A stretch of 64,000 nt of DNA from Halobaculum saliterrae (GCF_009831625.1 NZ_WUUS01000007.1:124001-188000), one strand, 5' to 3'; shown: positions 44,831 through 54,393, counted from the first letter of the stretch. Translations and numbers: made by a program. The notes: generated by a model from the letters alone, not told the origin.

Positions 44831-44848
44831 GATTGAAAACACATTCAA
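44831..44848 (-). promoter_or_regulatory. Putative ArsR operator upstream of arsR-acr3
   Basis: The 18 bases GATTGAAAACACATTCAA begin eight bases before the arsR start codon. They form the inverted repeat ATTGAA-N6-TTCAAT when extended to 44849 and differ at three positions only from the element at 46513-46530 before the second arsR. The site overlaps where TBP or the transcription start should lie, so repression by occlusion is likely. Confidence 0.72.
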
Positions 44849-44999
44849 TTAGTTATTTCGCTACGGATCTGGAACCGGGACGGATGTCGGTCCGGCAAGC
44901 GGCTACCGTCGCGTGAAAATACGATAGCTGTTCCGGACGGCTGGGCGGAACACACGTTCCGTTCGATTGCCAACCTATCGAACCGGATCGTGACCGGAG

Positions 45000-45284
45000 T
45001 CAGTCGTCCGTCACGACCGGTCGACGGGTGGAACGAGTCCGGGAGTCCGAACGGTCGGAGGGCTCCGCTTCCCGCGGCGCATCCGCTCGGGAGTCGGCCG
45101 CGTCGTACGCGGCGTAGGTACTCTCACCGGACTGCGTACTCGTGATCGAGTGGACACCACCCTTCGGCCGCGTGTCGGCGTAGAGTCCGTCCTCAACCGT
45201 CTCGTCGTCCGCAACCGTCTCGTTCGACGTGATCGCGAACAGCACGTCGAACGGCTTCCCAAGGTTCTCGGTGAGTCCGGTCAT
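45000..45284 (-). CDS. Hypothetical small acidic protein
   Basis: A 94-residue protein starting MTGLTENLGKPFDVLFAITS. The first 60 residues look ordered (FAITSNETVADDETVEDGLY, STQSGESTYAAYDAADS); the remainder is charged and probably disordered (Arg/Asp/Ser). High third-position GC supports coding. An AT-rich TTAATTTACT on the minus strand at about 45309-45320 may be the promoter. I do not recognise the family. It lies between the two arsenic modules but nothing ties it to arsenic. Confidence 0.55.
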   Translation of the reverse strand: MTGLTENLGKPFDVLFAITSNETVADDETVEDGLYADTRPKGGVHSITSTQSGESTYAAYDAADSRADAPREAEPSDRSDSRTRSTRRPVVTDD

Positions 45285-45640
45285 GTTCTCTACCGGCTAA
45301 TTGAACAGACAGTAAATTAAGGGTTCCGAACCCGGATCGGACAGATCCCGTTTTTGCCGGCCTCCATCGATATATAATGGACTTTAACGGAGGATGCCGG
45401 TCAGAGAGCGTCGTCTTTTGGTTGATGGATACCAAAATTGGCTTCCCTGTCGGGCGAGCGGTGTGCTCGGCTCGTTTACCGTTGATCGGCGTGGGTCCGG
45501 TCCGATCTCGCCGATGCGGTCGGTGGCCCGTTCGACGACGTATCGAGCGAAGGACGGCGGGACACGTCACTCCTCCGGCACCGTTGACCCTGCGGCGGGC
45601 AGTCACGGCGAGTAGCCCGCGGCGGACGGGTCGATGCGGG
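45285..45640. other. 356-bp spacer with an orphan plus-strand promoter-like element
   Basis: No convincing gene. On the plus strand CGATATATAATGG at about 45368-45380 is one of the best TATA-like elements in the window, and a short ORF starting at 45394 (73 codons) has poor codon bias. Two small hairpins (GGGTT-CCG-AACCC and GGATC-GGACA-GATCC) at about 45331-45350 precede a TTTTT run. A short RNA is possible. Confidence 0.4.
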
Positions 45641-46105
45641 TTACTCGTCCGCCCCGGTCGTGTTCGCCGACGCGTCGCCCTCGTACTCCCCCAACGCCTC
45701 GTCGAACAGCGCGACCACCTTCGACTCGATCTCGTCGCGGATCGCCGCCACCTCCTCGGGCGACTTCCCGTCGGGGTCGGCGAGCGCCCAATCGCGCGCC
45801 TCCACGGAGTCCGAAAGCGAGATCGTCGAACAGCCCATGGTGGCGACGTAGTCGTATTCATTGAGTTCCGCGTCAGTCACCTCCCGCGGCGTCCGCCCGG
45901 ACACGTCGAGCCCGACCTCGGCCATCGTGTCGACGACCTCCTCGTGAACGTGATCCGCGGGGTGGGTGCCGCCGGTGAGGAGCTCGACGCGGCCCTCCAG
46001 CCCGCGACGTTCGACCTCGCGCTCGGCGAAGGCGTACGACATCTGCGAGCGACCGGCGTTCTGGACGCAGACGAACGCGAGTTTGACCGGGTCGTCTTCG
46101 CTCAT
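45641..46105 (-). CDS. arsC: Arsenate reductase of the low-molecular-weight phosphatase type
   Basis: A 154-residue LMW-PTP-fold protein. The P-loop is CVQNAGRSQM (Cys 13, Arg 19, Ser 20), with the conserved GTHPADHVHEEVVDTMAEVG and the DPDGKSPEEV loop. The CxxNAGRSQ type with the thiol-active form reduces arsenate to arsenite for export by Acr3; plain phosphatase activity is an alternative. The ATG at 46105 overlaps the upstream arsR by four bases, forming an operon. The C-terminal tail is acidic and disordered (GEYEGDASANTTGADE). Confidence 0.88.
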   Translation of the reverse strand: MSEDDPVKLAFVCVQNAGRSQMSYAFAEREVERRGLEGRVELLTGGTHPADHVHEEVVDTMAEVGLDVSGRTPREVTDAELNEYDYVATMGCSTISLSDSVEARDWALADPDGKSPEEVAAIRDEIESKVVALFDEALGEYEGDASANTTGADE

Positions 46106-46506
46106 TCGTCCACCTCCCGAGTCGAATCCAGCGCGGCCAACAGCGCCTCCGCGCGGTCGGTGCTGTCGTAGTACCGCCACTTCCCCTCCTTTCGGCGTGC
46201 GAGCAGGCCCGCGTCCGTCAGCGTCGAGAGCGCGTGACTCACGGCCGACTCGCTCACGTCCACCAGCGGCTCCAGCTCGCAGACGCACAACTCGCCGTCG
46301 GCGGCCGTGAGCAGGCGCGCCAGCCGGTAGCGCGTGCCGCTCCCGAGGGCGGAGAGCGCGTCGAGGTCGCGCCCCTCGTCCGCCTCGTCGACGCGGGCGG
46401 TCGCCTCCAGTTCGTGGAGGGCCGCCAGCCTGTCGTTCACGTCCGCCGCACAGCACTCGCCCACCTCGTCGGCGATGAGCCGTTCGAGCCGCTCCGTCGT
46501 TGCCAT
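46102..46506 (-). CDS. arsR: ArsR-family repressor (second)
   Basis: A 134-residue ArsR protein, paralogous to the one at 44424. It has ELCVCELEPLVDVSESAVSHALSTLTDAG with the C-x-C arsenic-sensing pair and the recognition helix, and a helical N-terminal extension that includes ECCAADVNDR. It probably represses its own operon with arsC. The start is the ATG at 46506; a possible upstream ATG at 46530 lies within the operator element and is less likely. The two repressors are alike enough to share a site, and their upstream elements are nearly identical. Confidence 0.9.
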   Translation of the reverse strand: MATTERLERLIADEVGECCAADVNDRLAALHELEATARVDEADEGRDLDALSALGSGTRYRLARLLTAADGELCVCELEPLVDVSESAVSHALSTLTDAGLLARRKEGKWRYYDSTDRAEALLAALDSTREVDE

Positions 46507-46512
46507 ACAAAC

Positions 46513-46530
46513 GATTGCAAAACCATTCAA
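46513..46530 (-). promoter_or_regulatory. Putative ArsR operator upstream of arsR-arsC
   Basis: GATTGCAAAACCATTCAA lies six bases before the arsR start codon and matches 15 of 18 positions of the element before the other arsR (44831-44848), in the same orientation and spacing. This supports a common operator recognised by one or both repressors. Confidence 0.72.
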
Positions 46531-46941
46531 ATGAGTGTGTCGGTCCAGTCGGCGTGACGCGACGAGAGGCCCGGAGGCGTTCCAGACCGTCGAGAACCAT
46601 CAGGGACGTTCAGGTGAGTGGACCGAAAAGTACGGACGCCGCCGTGGCGGGTGGTGCCGTCCGAGCGGCACGAGACGGTTCCGTTCCAGTTCGCTCTCGA
46701 CGTGCGGCCCGGCGGTCACCGGATCAGTGAGTCGGTGGCCGCCTCCGCTCGTGCACGTCGCGTTCGCCGCCCCGTTCGCGTGTTCGGGACCACCATCGGT
46801 TACGCTCGCTTCCCCCTCGATCGCTGTCACGGTCTCACTCCGTTCGACCGCGTTCGGTTCCCTCCAGCGACCTCGTGGTGCTCGTCGCCGAGCGGTCCCG
46901 TGCCGATCCGCCGACCGCCCGGGCCGCCCCGTCCGCTCGCC
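46531..46941. other. 411-bp spacer without a gene
   Basis: Between the ArsR operator and the downstream end of ileS I see no ORF with convincing coding character. GC-rich direct and inverted fragments such as CTCGCTTCCCCCTCGATCGCT are present, but no clear promoter or RNA. Confidence 0.45.
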
Positions 46942-49900
46942 TCAGTCGTCGGCGGGCGGCTCCGCCTCGACGCGCGCGACGCCGATGGTGACGGCGACCC
47001 CCTCGACGGTCCACTCCTCGACGAGGTCGAAGTCCGCGTCCTCGTCGTCGACGAACGCGTCCGCGCGCGTCTCCTCGGCGACGTACTCGCGGTGGTCGTC
47101 GACGAAGCCGGCGACGCGGTCGTCGGCCACGTCCAGCGAGACGCGGATGCGCTCGTCCACCGCCAGATCCAGTTCCTTGCGCATCTCCTGGATCCGGCGG
47201 ACCACGTCGCGGGCGTACCCCTCGGACTCGACGTCCTCGGTGAGCTCCGTGTCGACGTAGACCGTTCCGGAGTCGAACTCGGCGCTGACGACGCCCTCGG
47301 GCGCCTGCGAGTGGAAGGTGACCATGTCGTCGTCCAGTTCGTACACCTCGCCGTCGACCTCCACCGCGAGGCGGCCGCTGGCCTCCAGATCGGTACGGGT
47401 CGAGCCCCGGATGGCGGCCATGACCTCCTGCGCGTCGCCGCCGAAGGCGGGGCCGAGTTTCGACATCTCCGGCTCGGCGACCTCGACGAGTTCGCCGTAG
47501 GAGTCGACCACCTCGACCGACCGGCTGTTGACGCGCTCGGCGAGCAGGCTCCGAAGGTTCGACACAGACTCGCGGGTCGCCCCGTCGTCGCTCTCGACGA
47601 CGACGCGCGTGACGGGCCAGCGGAGCTTCCGCTCGGCGCGCTGGCGTGCGTTCGCGGCCGCCTCCTCCACGTCGCGGAGGACGGCCATGTCCGTCTCCAG
47701 CTGTTCGTCGCGGAGGTCGTCGTCGACCCCGGGATACGCGAGCTGGTGGACCGTCGTCGCCTCGCCGTCGAGGTGCTGGTACATCCGCTCGGTGAGGTAC
47801 GGCGCGTACGGGGCGAGCAGCCGCGTGACCTCCCCGAGCACGGTCGCCATCGTGTCGTAGGCGGCCCGCTTGGAGGCGCTGTCCTCGTCCTCCCACATCC
47901 GCTCGCGGATCGCCTTCACGTAGAAGCGCGACACGTCGCCCGTGACGAAGTCGAGCAGCGCGTTGAGCGCGTCGTCGACCTCGTAGTCGTCCCACGCGTC
48001 GTCCATCTCCGCCTTGACGGTCTGCAGGCGGGAGAGCACCCACTCGTCGACGACCTCCAGATCGGCACCGTGCACGTCGGGGTCGGCCGGATCGTAGCCG
48101 TCCAGCTCCATGTACGGCAGCGGGAAGCGGAACACGTTCCAGAGGATGTTGAGCGTCGACTGCATCTCGTGGAGGCCGTCCCACTCGAACGCGAGGTTCT
48201 TCTCCTGCTGCTCGTGGCTGAGGAGGTAACACCGCAGCGGGTCGCGACCGGCGGCGTCGATGGCCTCCTCGGGTTCGACGATGTTGCCCTTCGACTTGGA
48301 CATCTTCGAGCCGTCGCCCATCGTCGTGAAGCCGTGCATCAGCACTTCGTCGTACGGCGACTCGCCGAGGGCGGCGGTGCCCATCCCGAGCTGCGACCAG
48401 AACCACCCGCGGGTCTGGTCGTGCGCCTCGATGATGAGGTCCGCGGGCCACAGCTCCTCGAAGTCCTCCTCGTCGCTCGGGTAGCCGATGGTGCCGAGGC
48501 TCGCGACCGAGGAGTCGAACCACACGTCGAACACGTCCGGCACGCGTTCGTAGGTGGTCCCGCCCTCGGTGATCGTCAGGTCGTCGACCGACGGCCGGTG
48601 GAGGTCGATGCTCGCGGGATCGATCTCCTGGTCGACGCGCTCCGCGAGTTCCTCGCGCGTGCCGATCACGATCAGGTCCTCGGCGTCGTACGTCTCGGCG
48701 TCCTCGGGCACCCAGATCGGGAGCGGGATCCCCCAGTAACGCTGCCGAGAGACGTTCCAGTCGGGCGCCTCCTCGACGAAGTTACGGAAGCGGCCCTCGC
48801 GGGCGGAGTGTGGATGCCACTCGGCGTCGTCGATGTTGTCGAGGAGTTCGTCCTTGATCTCGGTGATCCGGATGAACCACTGGTCGGTCGCGAGGAAGAC
48901 GATGGGCGTGTCACACCGCCAGCAGTGACCGTAGCTGTGTTCGTGGGTTTCCGACGCCAGCAGCAGGCCCTTCCCGTCGAGGTCCGCGATGATGTCGTCG
49001 TTGGCGTCGCGGACGAACTCGCCCGCGTACTTGCCGCCCGCCTCGGTGTAGACGCCGTCGCCGCCGACGGGGCAGAACGGCTCCAGCCCCAGTTCCTCGC
49101 CGCGCTCGAAGTCCTCCTGTCCGTGGCCGGGCGCGGAGTGAACGAGCCCGGTGCGGTCGGCCTCGACGTACTCGGCGGTGTACACCTCGCCGGCGCCCTC
49201 GAAGCTCGGGTGCTCGGGAACCTCCTCTGCGAGCGGGTGGTCGTACTCCCAGCCGACCAGTTCCTCGCCCGAGTGCTCGGCGACGACCTCGTAGTCGTCG
49301 TAGCGGCCGCGCGAGAGGGCGTCCTCGACGGTGGATTCGGCGAGGAACAGCGTCTCCGTCTCCCCGCCCTTCGTGGCCTCGACCTCCTGATAGGTGAGGT
49401 CGGCGCCGACGGCGATGAAGGTGTTCGCGGGGATGGTCCACGGGGTCGTCGTCCAGATCACGAGGTGACCGTCGCGGTCGCGGAGGGGGAACTTCACGTA
49501 GATCGAGGGGGACTCGATCTCGTCGTACTCGACCTCGTTGTTGGCGATGGCGGTTTCACACCGTGGGCACTGCGAGATGGAGCGTTTGCCCTGCTCGACG
49601 AGGCCGCGCTCGTGGACCTGCTGGAGCGCCCACCACGCCGACTCCATGTACTCCGGCTCGACGGTCTGGTACGGGTCGTCCCAGTCCATCCAGGCGCCGA
49701 TGGACTGGAAGTCCTCGTCCATGTTCTCGCGGTTGCGGACGGCGAACTCCCGGCACTCCTCGATGAAGTTCTCCATGCCGAACTCCTCGATGTCGCGCTT
49801 GGTCTCGAAGCCGAGCTCCTGCTCCACCTTCGTCTCGATGGGGAGCCCGTGCATGTCGTAGCCGGGGCGGTCGGTCACGTCGTGCCCCTGCATCCGCGTG

Positions 49901-50115
49901 TACCGGATGACGGTGTCCTTGAGGGTCTTGTTCCAGGCCGTCCCCAGGTGCATCTGCCCGGTGGTGTACGGCGGGCCGTCAACGAAGAAGAACGAGGGAT
50001 CGTCGGCGTGTGCCTCCTTCGTCGCCTCGTAGGCGTTCGTCTCGTCCCAGCGCTCGGAGACGGCGGCCTCCACCGCCTCCGGCGTGTACTGGTCCGAGAT
50101 GTCGCTGTCGTCCAT
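46942..50115 (-). CDS. ileS: Isoleucyl-tRNA synthetase
   Basis: The 1057-residue class I synthetase. The HIGH-type motif is HLGT at residues 56-59 (within VDGPPYTTGQMHLGTA), the KMSKS motif is at 604-608 (GDGSKMSKSKGN), and the C-terminal anticodon-binding and zinc-like domains are present. The editing (CP1) domain is represented by LVIWTTTPWTIPANTFIAVG. It ligates Ile to tRNA-Ile. Length and domain order are typical of the archaeal/eukaryotic form. The ATG at 50115 is a clean start. It is monocistronic and is convergent with nothing nearby. Confidence 0.97.
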   Translation of the reverse strand: MDDSDISDQYTPEAVEAAVSERWDETNAYEATKEAHADDPSFFFVDGPPYTTGQMHLGTAWNKTLKDTVIRYTRMQGHDVTDRPGYDMHGLPIETKVEQELGFETKRDIEEFGMENFIEECREFAVRNRENMDEDFQSIGAWMDWDDPYQTVEPEYMESAWWALQQVHERGLVEQGKRSISQCPRCETAIANNEVEYDEIESPSIYVKFPLRDRDGHLVIWTTTPWTIPANTFIAVGADLTYQEVEATKGGETETLFLAESTVEDALSRGRYDDYEVVAEHSGEELVGWEYDHPLAEEVPEHPSFEGAGEVYTAEYVEADRTGLVHSAPGHGQEDFERGEELGLEPFCPVGGDGVYTEAGGKYAGEFVRDANDDIIADLDGKGLLLASETHEHSYGHCWRCDTPIVFLATDQWFIRITEIKDELLDNIDDAEWHPHSAREGRFRNFVEEAPDWNVSRQRYWGIPLPIWVPEDAETYDAEDLIVIGTREELAERVDQEIDPASIDLHRPSVDDLTITEGGTTYERVPDVFDVWFDSSVASLGTIGYPSDEEDFEELWPADLIIEAHDQTRGWFWSQLGMGTAALGESPYDEVLMHGFTTMGDGSKMSKSKGNIVEPEEAIDAAGRDPLRCYLLSHEQQEKNLAFEWDGLHEMQSTLNILWNVFRFPLPYMELDGYDPADPDVHGADLEVVDEWVLSRLQTVKAEMDDAWDDYEVDDALNALLDFVTGDVSRFYVKAIRERMWEDEDSASKRAAYDTMATVLGEVTRLLAPYAPYLTERMYQHLDGEATTVHQLAYPGVDDDLRDEQLETDMAVLRDVEEAAANARQRAERKLRWPVTRVVVESDDGATRESVSNLRSLLAERVNSRSVEVVDSYGELVEVAEPEMSKLGPAFGGDAQEVMAAIRGSTRTDLEASGRLAVEVDGEVYELDDDMVTFHSQAPEGVVSAEFDSGTVYVDTELTEDVESEGYARDVVRRIQEMRKELDLAVDERIRVSLDVADDRVAGFVDDHREYVAEETRADAFVDDEDADFDLVEEWTVEGVAVTIGVARVEAEPPADD

Positions 50116-50295
50116 GCTCGGTGTGAACCGGCGCGAGGTTATCAAGTCGGTGGTCCTGTGGCGTCCGTTGCCGAGGCATGGGGAGCTGAGCGGAGCGGGA
50201 CCCGGACGTGAACGGGGAACGACGCGACCTGCGAACGGAGTGAGCGAGGTGGGACATCGAAGTACGGTAACCGGGATACGACACGGCCTCCGACC

Positions 50296-50538
50296 GTGGT
50301 AACGCTCTTCACGGCGGCCGACGACCACCGTGTCGTGTCCTCCATCGACGCGGTCAACGAGTTGCTCGCCGAGCGCCCCACGCTCTCGTTTGTGCTCTTG
50401 ATGACGGTTCCCGCGTTCGTGTACATCGCCGTCGGCATCGCGGACGGCCGATCCGTCGCGAGCGTCGCCCCCAGCGGGGCGACCATCGGTGCCACCTTCG
50501 CCGTCGTGACGACGGTCCTCCGCCGCGTCTTCGAGTGA
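50296..50538 (+). CDS. Small two-helix membrane protein
   Basis: An 80-residue ORF with two hydrophobic helices (SFVLLMTVPAFVYIAVGIADG and GATIGATFAVVTTVLRRVFE). GTG at 50296 is the first start; a GTG at 50335 (VSSIDAVNELLAERPTLS) would also give a sensible protein of 67 residues and may be more likely. The codon bias is good. No family is recognised. It lies between ileS and the acidic protein gene. Confidence 0.6.
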   Translation: MVTLFTAADDHRVVSSIDAVNELLAERPTLSFVLLMTVPAFVYIAVGIADGRSVASVAPSGATIGATFAVVTTVLRRVFE

Positions 50539-50616
50539 CCACGCTTTCCGCCCCGCGATCTCATCCGTGAGAACCACGGGAGAGCGTTCTTATCGCCGGA
50601 TCGGATACCCCCGTCA

Positions 50617-51294
50617 ATGAGCGACGCAGACGATCCGGACCCGGAGGACGACGCTCCCGACGAGGAGGGGCCGGTTCGGGACGTCGTCCGCGTCGACGGG
50701 CCGGAGTCGCCCGACGAGGACGCCGGGGACGACGAGGGGCCGCCGGTCGGTCGGGAGGGCGTGATGGACCCCGACGAGCTCGACATCCGCGGACGCGACG
50801 GCGTCGACGAGACGGACGACGGGCGATACGTCATCTCCACCGGCGGGGAGGATCAGGCCGACCCCCGCGACGACGTCCCCGGCGGGTCACGCGGGGCCGG
50901 CGGCGACCGCGACGGCGTGACCGGAGACGACGGGGCGGGCGCCACCGATCCGCCGGAGGACGCCGGCCCCGCCCCTGACGTGACCGGCACGGACGGATGG
51001 GCGGACGCGGCCGACTCCACGCGGGCCGCCTCGGTCGCGTCCGCGAGCCGCGACGCCGACGGCGACCCGCTGGACGCCGTCGTCGCGGAGCTGGACGCGC
51101 TCTCGGCGTCGCACGGGTTCGCGCTCGCGGTCGCCGCGGGCGGCGAGACGGACACCCTGCGGGTCGCCTCGGGCGACCCGACGGACACGCTCGCGACGGC
51201 GCTGCGGTGGTACGCCCGCCGCGTCAACCCCGACGAACCGGCCGAGGAGACGATCGCCGCGCTGCTTGCCTCGTCGGACCTCGACGTCCGGTAG
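50617..51294 (+). CDS. DUF7500-like acidic protein
   Basis: The 225-residue protein is extremely acidic in its first half. A conserved short motif, GVMDPDELDIRGRDGV followed by DETDDGRYVIST, is at about 48-75 and recalls the halobacterial DUF7500 proteins (from memory). Residues about 150-222 form a compact C-terminal domain: VVAELDALSASHGFALAVAA and ALRWYARRVNPDEPAEETIA. The middle is disordered. The TATA-like TTCTTATCG at 50585-50593 fits a leaderless mRNA starting at 50617. The function is unknown. Confidence 0.65.
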   Translation: MSDADDPDPEDDAPDEEGPVRDVVRVDGPESPDEDAGDDEGPPVGREGVMDPDELDIRGRDGVDETDDGRYVISTGGEDQADPRDDVPGGSRGAGGDRDGVTGDDGAGATDPPEDAGPAPDVTGTDGWADAADSTRAASVASASRDADGDPLDAVVAELDALSASHGFALAVAAGGETDTLRVASGDPTDTLATALRWYARRVNPDEPAEETIAALLASSDLDVR

Positions 51295-51435
51295 CTCGTC
51301 TCGGTTCGAGCCGTCGCCGCCGACCCGGGGGCCCGCGGTCGGCTCCCGACCCGGACAGCCGTCCGCACCGCACGCTCGGTTCCGTCACGTCTCGACCGCC
51401 CCGAAGCTTATGCGACAAGCGACTGTCGTGGACGT

Positions 51436-51855
51436 ATGATAGAACGCGTCCTCGTCCCGATGGACGAGTCCGAGACGGCCGAGCGAGCGCTCCGACACGC
51501 GCTCGAGGCCCATCCGGAGGCGGAGATCGTCGTCCTCCACGTCGTGGGCGAGCCGTCCGGGATGATGGGCGCGGCGGCGGGCATGGCCCTCCAAGAGGAC
51601 GCCGAGCAGGCGGCCGAGGACGCCGCGGACGACCTCTTCTCCCGGGCCGAGGAGATCGCGGCGGAGTACGACGCGACGGTCGAGACGGAGGTCGGTTGGG
51701 GAAACGCCGCCAAGGAGATCGTCAGGCTGGCTGAGGGGGTCGACCTGCTCGTGATCGGCGCCCACACGGGCGGGGTGGCCGAGCGACTGTTCGTCGGCAA
51801 CGTCGCGAGGAGTATCGTCCAGAACTCGCCGGTTCCGGTGACCGTCGTCCACTGA
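51436..51855 (+). CDS. Universal stress protein (UspA family)
   Basis: A 139-residue single USP domain. It begins MIERVLVPMDESETAERALR, the ATP-binding type motif is GAHTGGVAERLFVGNVARSI, and the ending NSPVPVTVVH strand is typical. It is likely a stress-response nucleotide-binding protein. The TATA-like AGCTTATGCG at 51402-51411 precedes the ATG by about 27 bases. It is a separate unit from its neighbours. Confidence 0.92.
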   Translation: MIERVLVPMDESETAERALRHALEAHPEAEIVVLHVVGEPSGMMGAAAGMALQEDAEQAAEDAADDLFSRAEEIAAEYDATVETEVGWGNAAKEIVRLAEGVDLLVIGAHTGGVAERLFVGNVARSIVQNSPVPVTVVH

Positions 51856-52025
51856 CGGGCCGTCCGGGGAGCCGTCGGTCACGCCGGCGACGCGACTGCT
51901 CGGGGTGCAGCGGACGTGGACCGTTGAACGTGGACCGTGACTGCTCCGGGTGCGCCTCGCGGTCGTGAACGCTCGAGGGAGCGGACGTGGAAAGCCGTAA
52001 GCCCCCGCCCTCCGAAGCCGGTGTC

Positions 52026-54329
52026 ATGAGCGACGACGAGGGGCTCGCGCTGACGGTCCGCGGCGCGGCCAAGCGCGACGCCGGGCGCGGAATCGCGCGC
52101 CTGTCCGACGCGACGATGAGCGATCTCGGGGTGTTGTCCGGGGAGACGGTCGTCATCGCCGGCGATCGCGAGACCGCCGCGAAGGTGTGGCCCGCGGGGA
52201 CCGACGCCGGGGACGGCGAGGTCCTCGTCGACGGCGAGACGCGCGCCAACGCCGGCGCCAAGATCGGCGAACAGGTCCGCGTGCACAAGGAACGCGTCGG
52301 CGAGGCGGACGCCGTCACGCTGACCGCGCCCGCCGCGCTCGACGGCGTCGACATCGACGACGACACGCTCGCGCGCGCTGCGAAGCGCGACCTGGACGGC
52401 CGCCCGGTCAGCGCCGGCGAGCAGGTCCGCATCCCGCACCTCGGCGGCAACGTGTTCGTCGTCGAGTCGACCCGGCCGGAGGGGCCGGTGCGGATCCACG
52501 ACGGGACCCGCGTCGCCGTCGAACGGCGCGACTCCGCGGGGACGACCGTCGCGGGCGACGACGGGAGCGGCGTGAACGCCTCCTCGTCGGGGACGGGTGC
52601 GTCGGTCGACCTCCCGACGCGCGACCGTCGAGCGGGCGAGGGGGACGGACGGCCCGGCGAGCGGGGGGCCGACGGCACCTCGCGGTCCGGTACTGGCGAC
52701 GCCGCCGGTCCCGCGGCGTCGACGCCGCCGGCCGGCGGCATCACCTACGAGGACATCGGCGGCCTCGACGAGGAACTCGATCTGGTACGCGAGACGATCG
52801 AGCTCCCGCTGTCGGAGCCGGAGGTGTTCGCCCGCCTCGGCATCGACCCGCCGAAGGGCGTCCTCCTGCACGGCCCGCCCGGTACCGGGAAGACGCTGAT
52901 CGCGAAGGCCGTCGCCAACGAGGTCGACGCGACCTTCATCTCGGTGTCCGGTCCGGAGATCACGTCGAAGTACAAGGGCGAGAGCGAGGAGAAGCTCCGC
53001 GAGATATTCGCGGAGGCGAACGAGTCGGCGCCCAGCATCGTCTTCTTCGACGAGATCGACTCGATCGCCGGGCAACGGGACGACGGCGGCGACATGGAGA
53101 ACCGGATCGTCGGCCAGCTCCTCTCGCTGATGGACGGGCTCGACGCCCGCGAGGACGTGATCGTCATCGGCGCGACCAACCGGGTGGACTCGATCGATCC
53201 CGCGCTCCGCCGCGGCGGCCGCTTCGACCGCGAGATCGAGATCGGCGTCCCCGGGGAGGCGGGTCGCCGGGAGATCCTGGAGGTGCACACCCGTCGGATG
53301 CCCCTCGCCGACGACGTGGACGTCGACCGCCTCGCCGCCCGGACGTACGGCTTCGTCGGCGCCGACATCGACTCGCTGACTACCGAGGCCGCGCTGACGG
53401 CGCTGCGCCGCGCCCGCCGCGACGACAGCGAGGTCGACCTCGCGACGGTGGAGGTGACCCGCGCGGACTTCGAGTCGGCGCTGGCGGCGGTCGAGCCGTC
53501 CGCGATGCGCGAGTACGTCGCCGAGCAGCCGGACACCACCTTCGACGACGTGGGCGGGCTGACGGAGGCCAAGAAGACCCTCGAACGCGCGGTGACGTGG
53601 CCGCTCACGTACGCGCCGCTGTTCGACGCCGCGGGCGCGGATCCGCCGACGGGGGTGCTGCTGTACGGGCCGCCCGGAACCGGGAAGACGCTGCTCGCGC
53701 GTGCCATCGCCGGTGAGTCGGAGGTGAACTTCATCGAGGTCGCCGGCCCGGAGCTGCTCGACCGCTACGTCGGCGAGTCCGAGAAGGCAGTCCGGGAGGT
53801 GTTCGAGCGTGCCCGACAGGCGGCGCCCAGCATCGTCTTCTTCGACGAGATCGACGCCATCGCGACGGACCGCGGCGGCATGGGTGACTCCTCCGGCGTG
53901 GGCGAGCGCGTGGTCTCGCAGTTGCTCACCGAGCTGGACCGCGCCAGCAGCAACCCGAACCTCGCGGTCATCGCGGCGACGAACCGTCGGGAGGCGCTCG
54001 ACGACGCGCTCGTGCGCCCCGGTAGGCTGGAGAGCCACGTCGAGGTACCGCTGCCGGACGTGGAGGGGCGCCGGAAGATCCTCGCGGTCCACACCGAGCG
54101 CACGCCGCTTTCCGAGGACGTGGATCTGGACGACGTGGCCGACCACACCGAGGGGTACTCGGGGGCGGAACTCACTGCCGTCGTCCGGGAGGCGACGATG
54201 CGGGCGGTCGAACGAGTCGCCGACGAGTTCGGCGACGAGGCGAACGACCACGCCGACGCGCTGTCGGTGACGATGGCGGATCTGGAGGCCGCGCTGGAAC
54301 GAGTCACCCCACAGTCGTCACGCGAGTGA
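52026..54329 (+). CDS. Cdc48/VAT-like AAA+ ATPase
   Basis: A 767-residue type II AAA ATPase. The N-domain (about 1-165) begins LTVRGAAKRDAGRGIARLSD, the double-psi barrel of VAT/Cdc48. After a disordered acidic linker (about 165-235) come two AAA modules, each with Walker A GPPGTGKT (near 284 and 558), DEIDSIAGQRD/DEIDAIATDRGG for Walker B and the second region of homology. It unfolds protein substrates, often ahead of the proteasome. The long acidic linker distinguishes it from the compact Cdc48 of other archaea. Haloarchaea have several Cdc48 paralogues; which one this is cannot be told. The ATG at 52026 is the family start. Confidence 0.9.
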   Translation: MSDDEGLALTVRGAAKRDAGRGIARLSDATMSDLGVLSGETVVIAGDRETAAKVWPAGTDAGDGEVLVDGETRANAGAKIGEQVRVHKERVGEADAVTLTAPAALDGVDIDDDTLARAAKRDLDGRPVSAGEQVRIPHLGGNVFVVESTRPEGPVRIHDGTRVAVERRDSAGTTVAGDDGSGVNASSSGTGASVDLPTRDRRAGEGDGRPGERGADGTSRSGTGDAAGPAASTPPAGGITYEDIGGLDEELDLVRETIELPLSEPEVFARLGIDPPKGVLLHGPPGTGKTLIAKAVANEVDATFISVSGPEITSKYKGESEEKLREIFAEANESAPSIVFFDEIDSIAGQRDDGGDMENRIVGQLLSLMDGLDAREDVIVIGATNRVDSIDPALRRGGRFDREIEIGVPGEAGRREILEVHTRRMPLADDVDVDRLAARTYGFVGADIDSLTTEAALTALRRARRDDSEVDLATVEVTRADFESALAAVEPSAMREYVAEQPDTTFDDVGGLTEAKKTLERAVTWPLTYAPLFDAAGADPPTGVLLYGPPGTGKTLLARAIAGESEVNFIEVAGPELLDRYVGESEKAVREVFERARQAAPSIVFFDEIDAIATDRGGMGDSSGVGERVVSQLLTELDRASSNPNLAVIAATNRREALDDALVRPGRLESHVEVPLPDVEGRRKILAVHTERTPLSEDVDLDDVADHTEGYSGAELTAVVREATMRAVERVADEFGDEANDHADALSVTMADLEAALERVTPQSSRE

Positions 54330-54393
54330 CGGCGGGAGGCGACGCAGCGACCGGCCCGTCGGGTCAGGACGAGCGCGACCTACGGAAACCGGT

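Noticed and set aside
45394-45615. 73-codon ORF downstream of a TATA-like element
   Set aside because: Third-position GC is much lower than in surrounding genes and no motif is visible; kept only as a possible RNA promoter.
46618-50211. A 1197-codon open frame antisense to ileS
   Set aside because: The synthetase on the other strand has full-length motifs; the antisense frame is compositionally a shadow.
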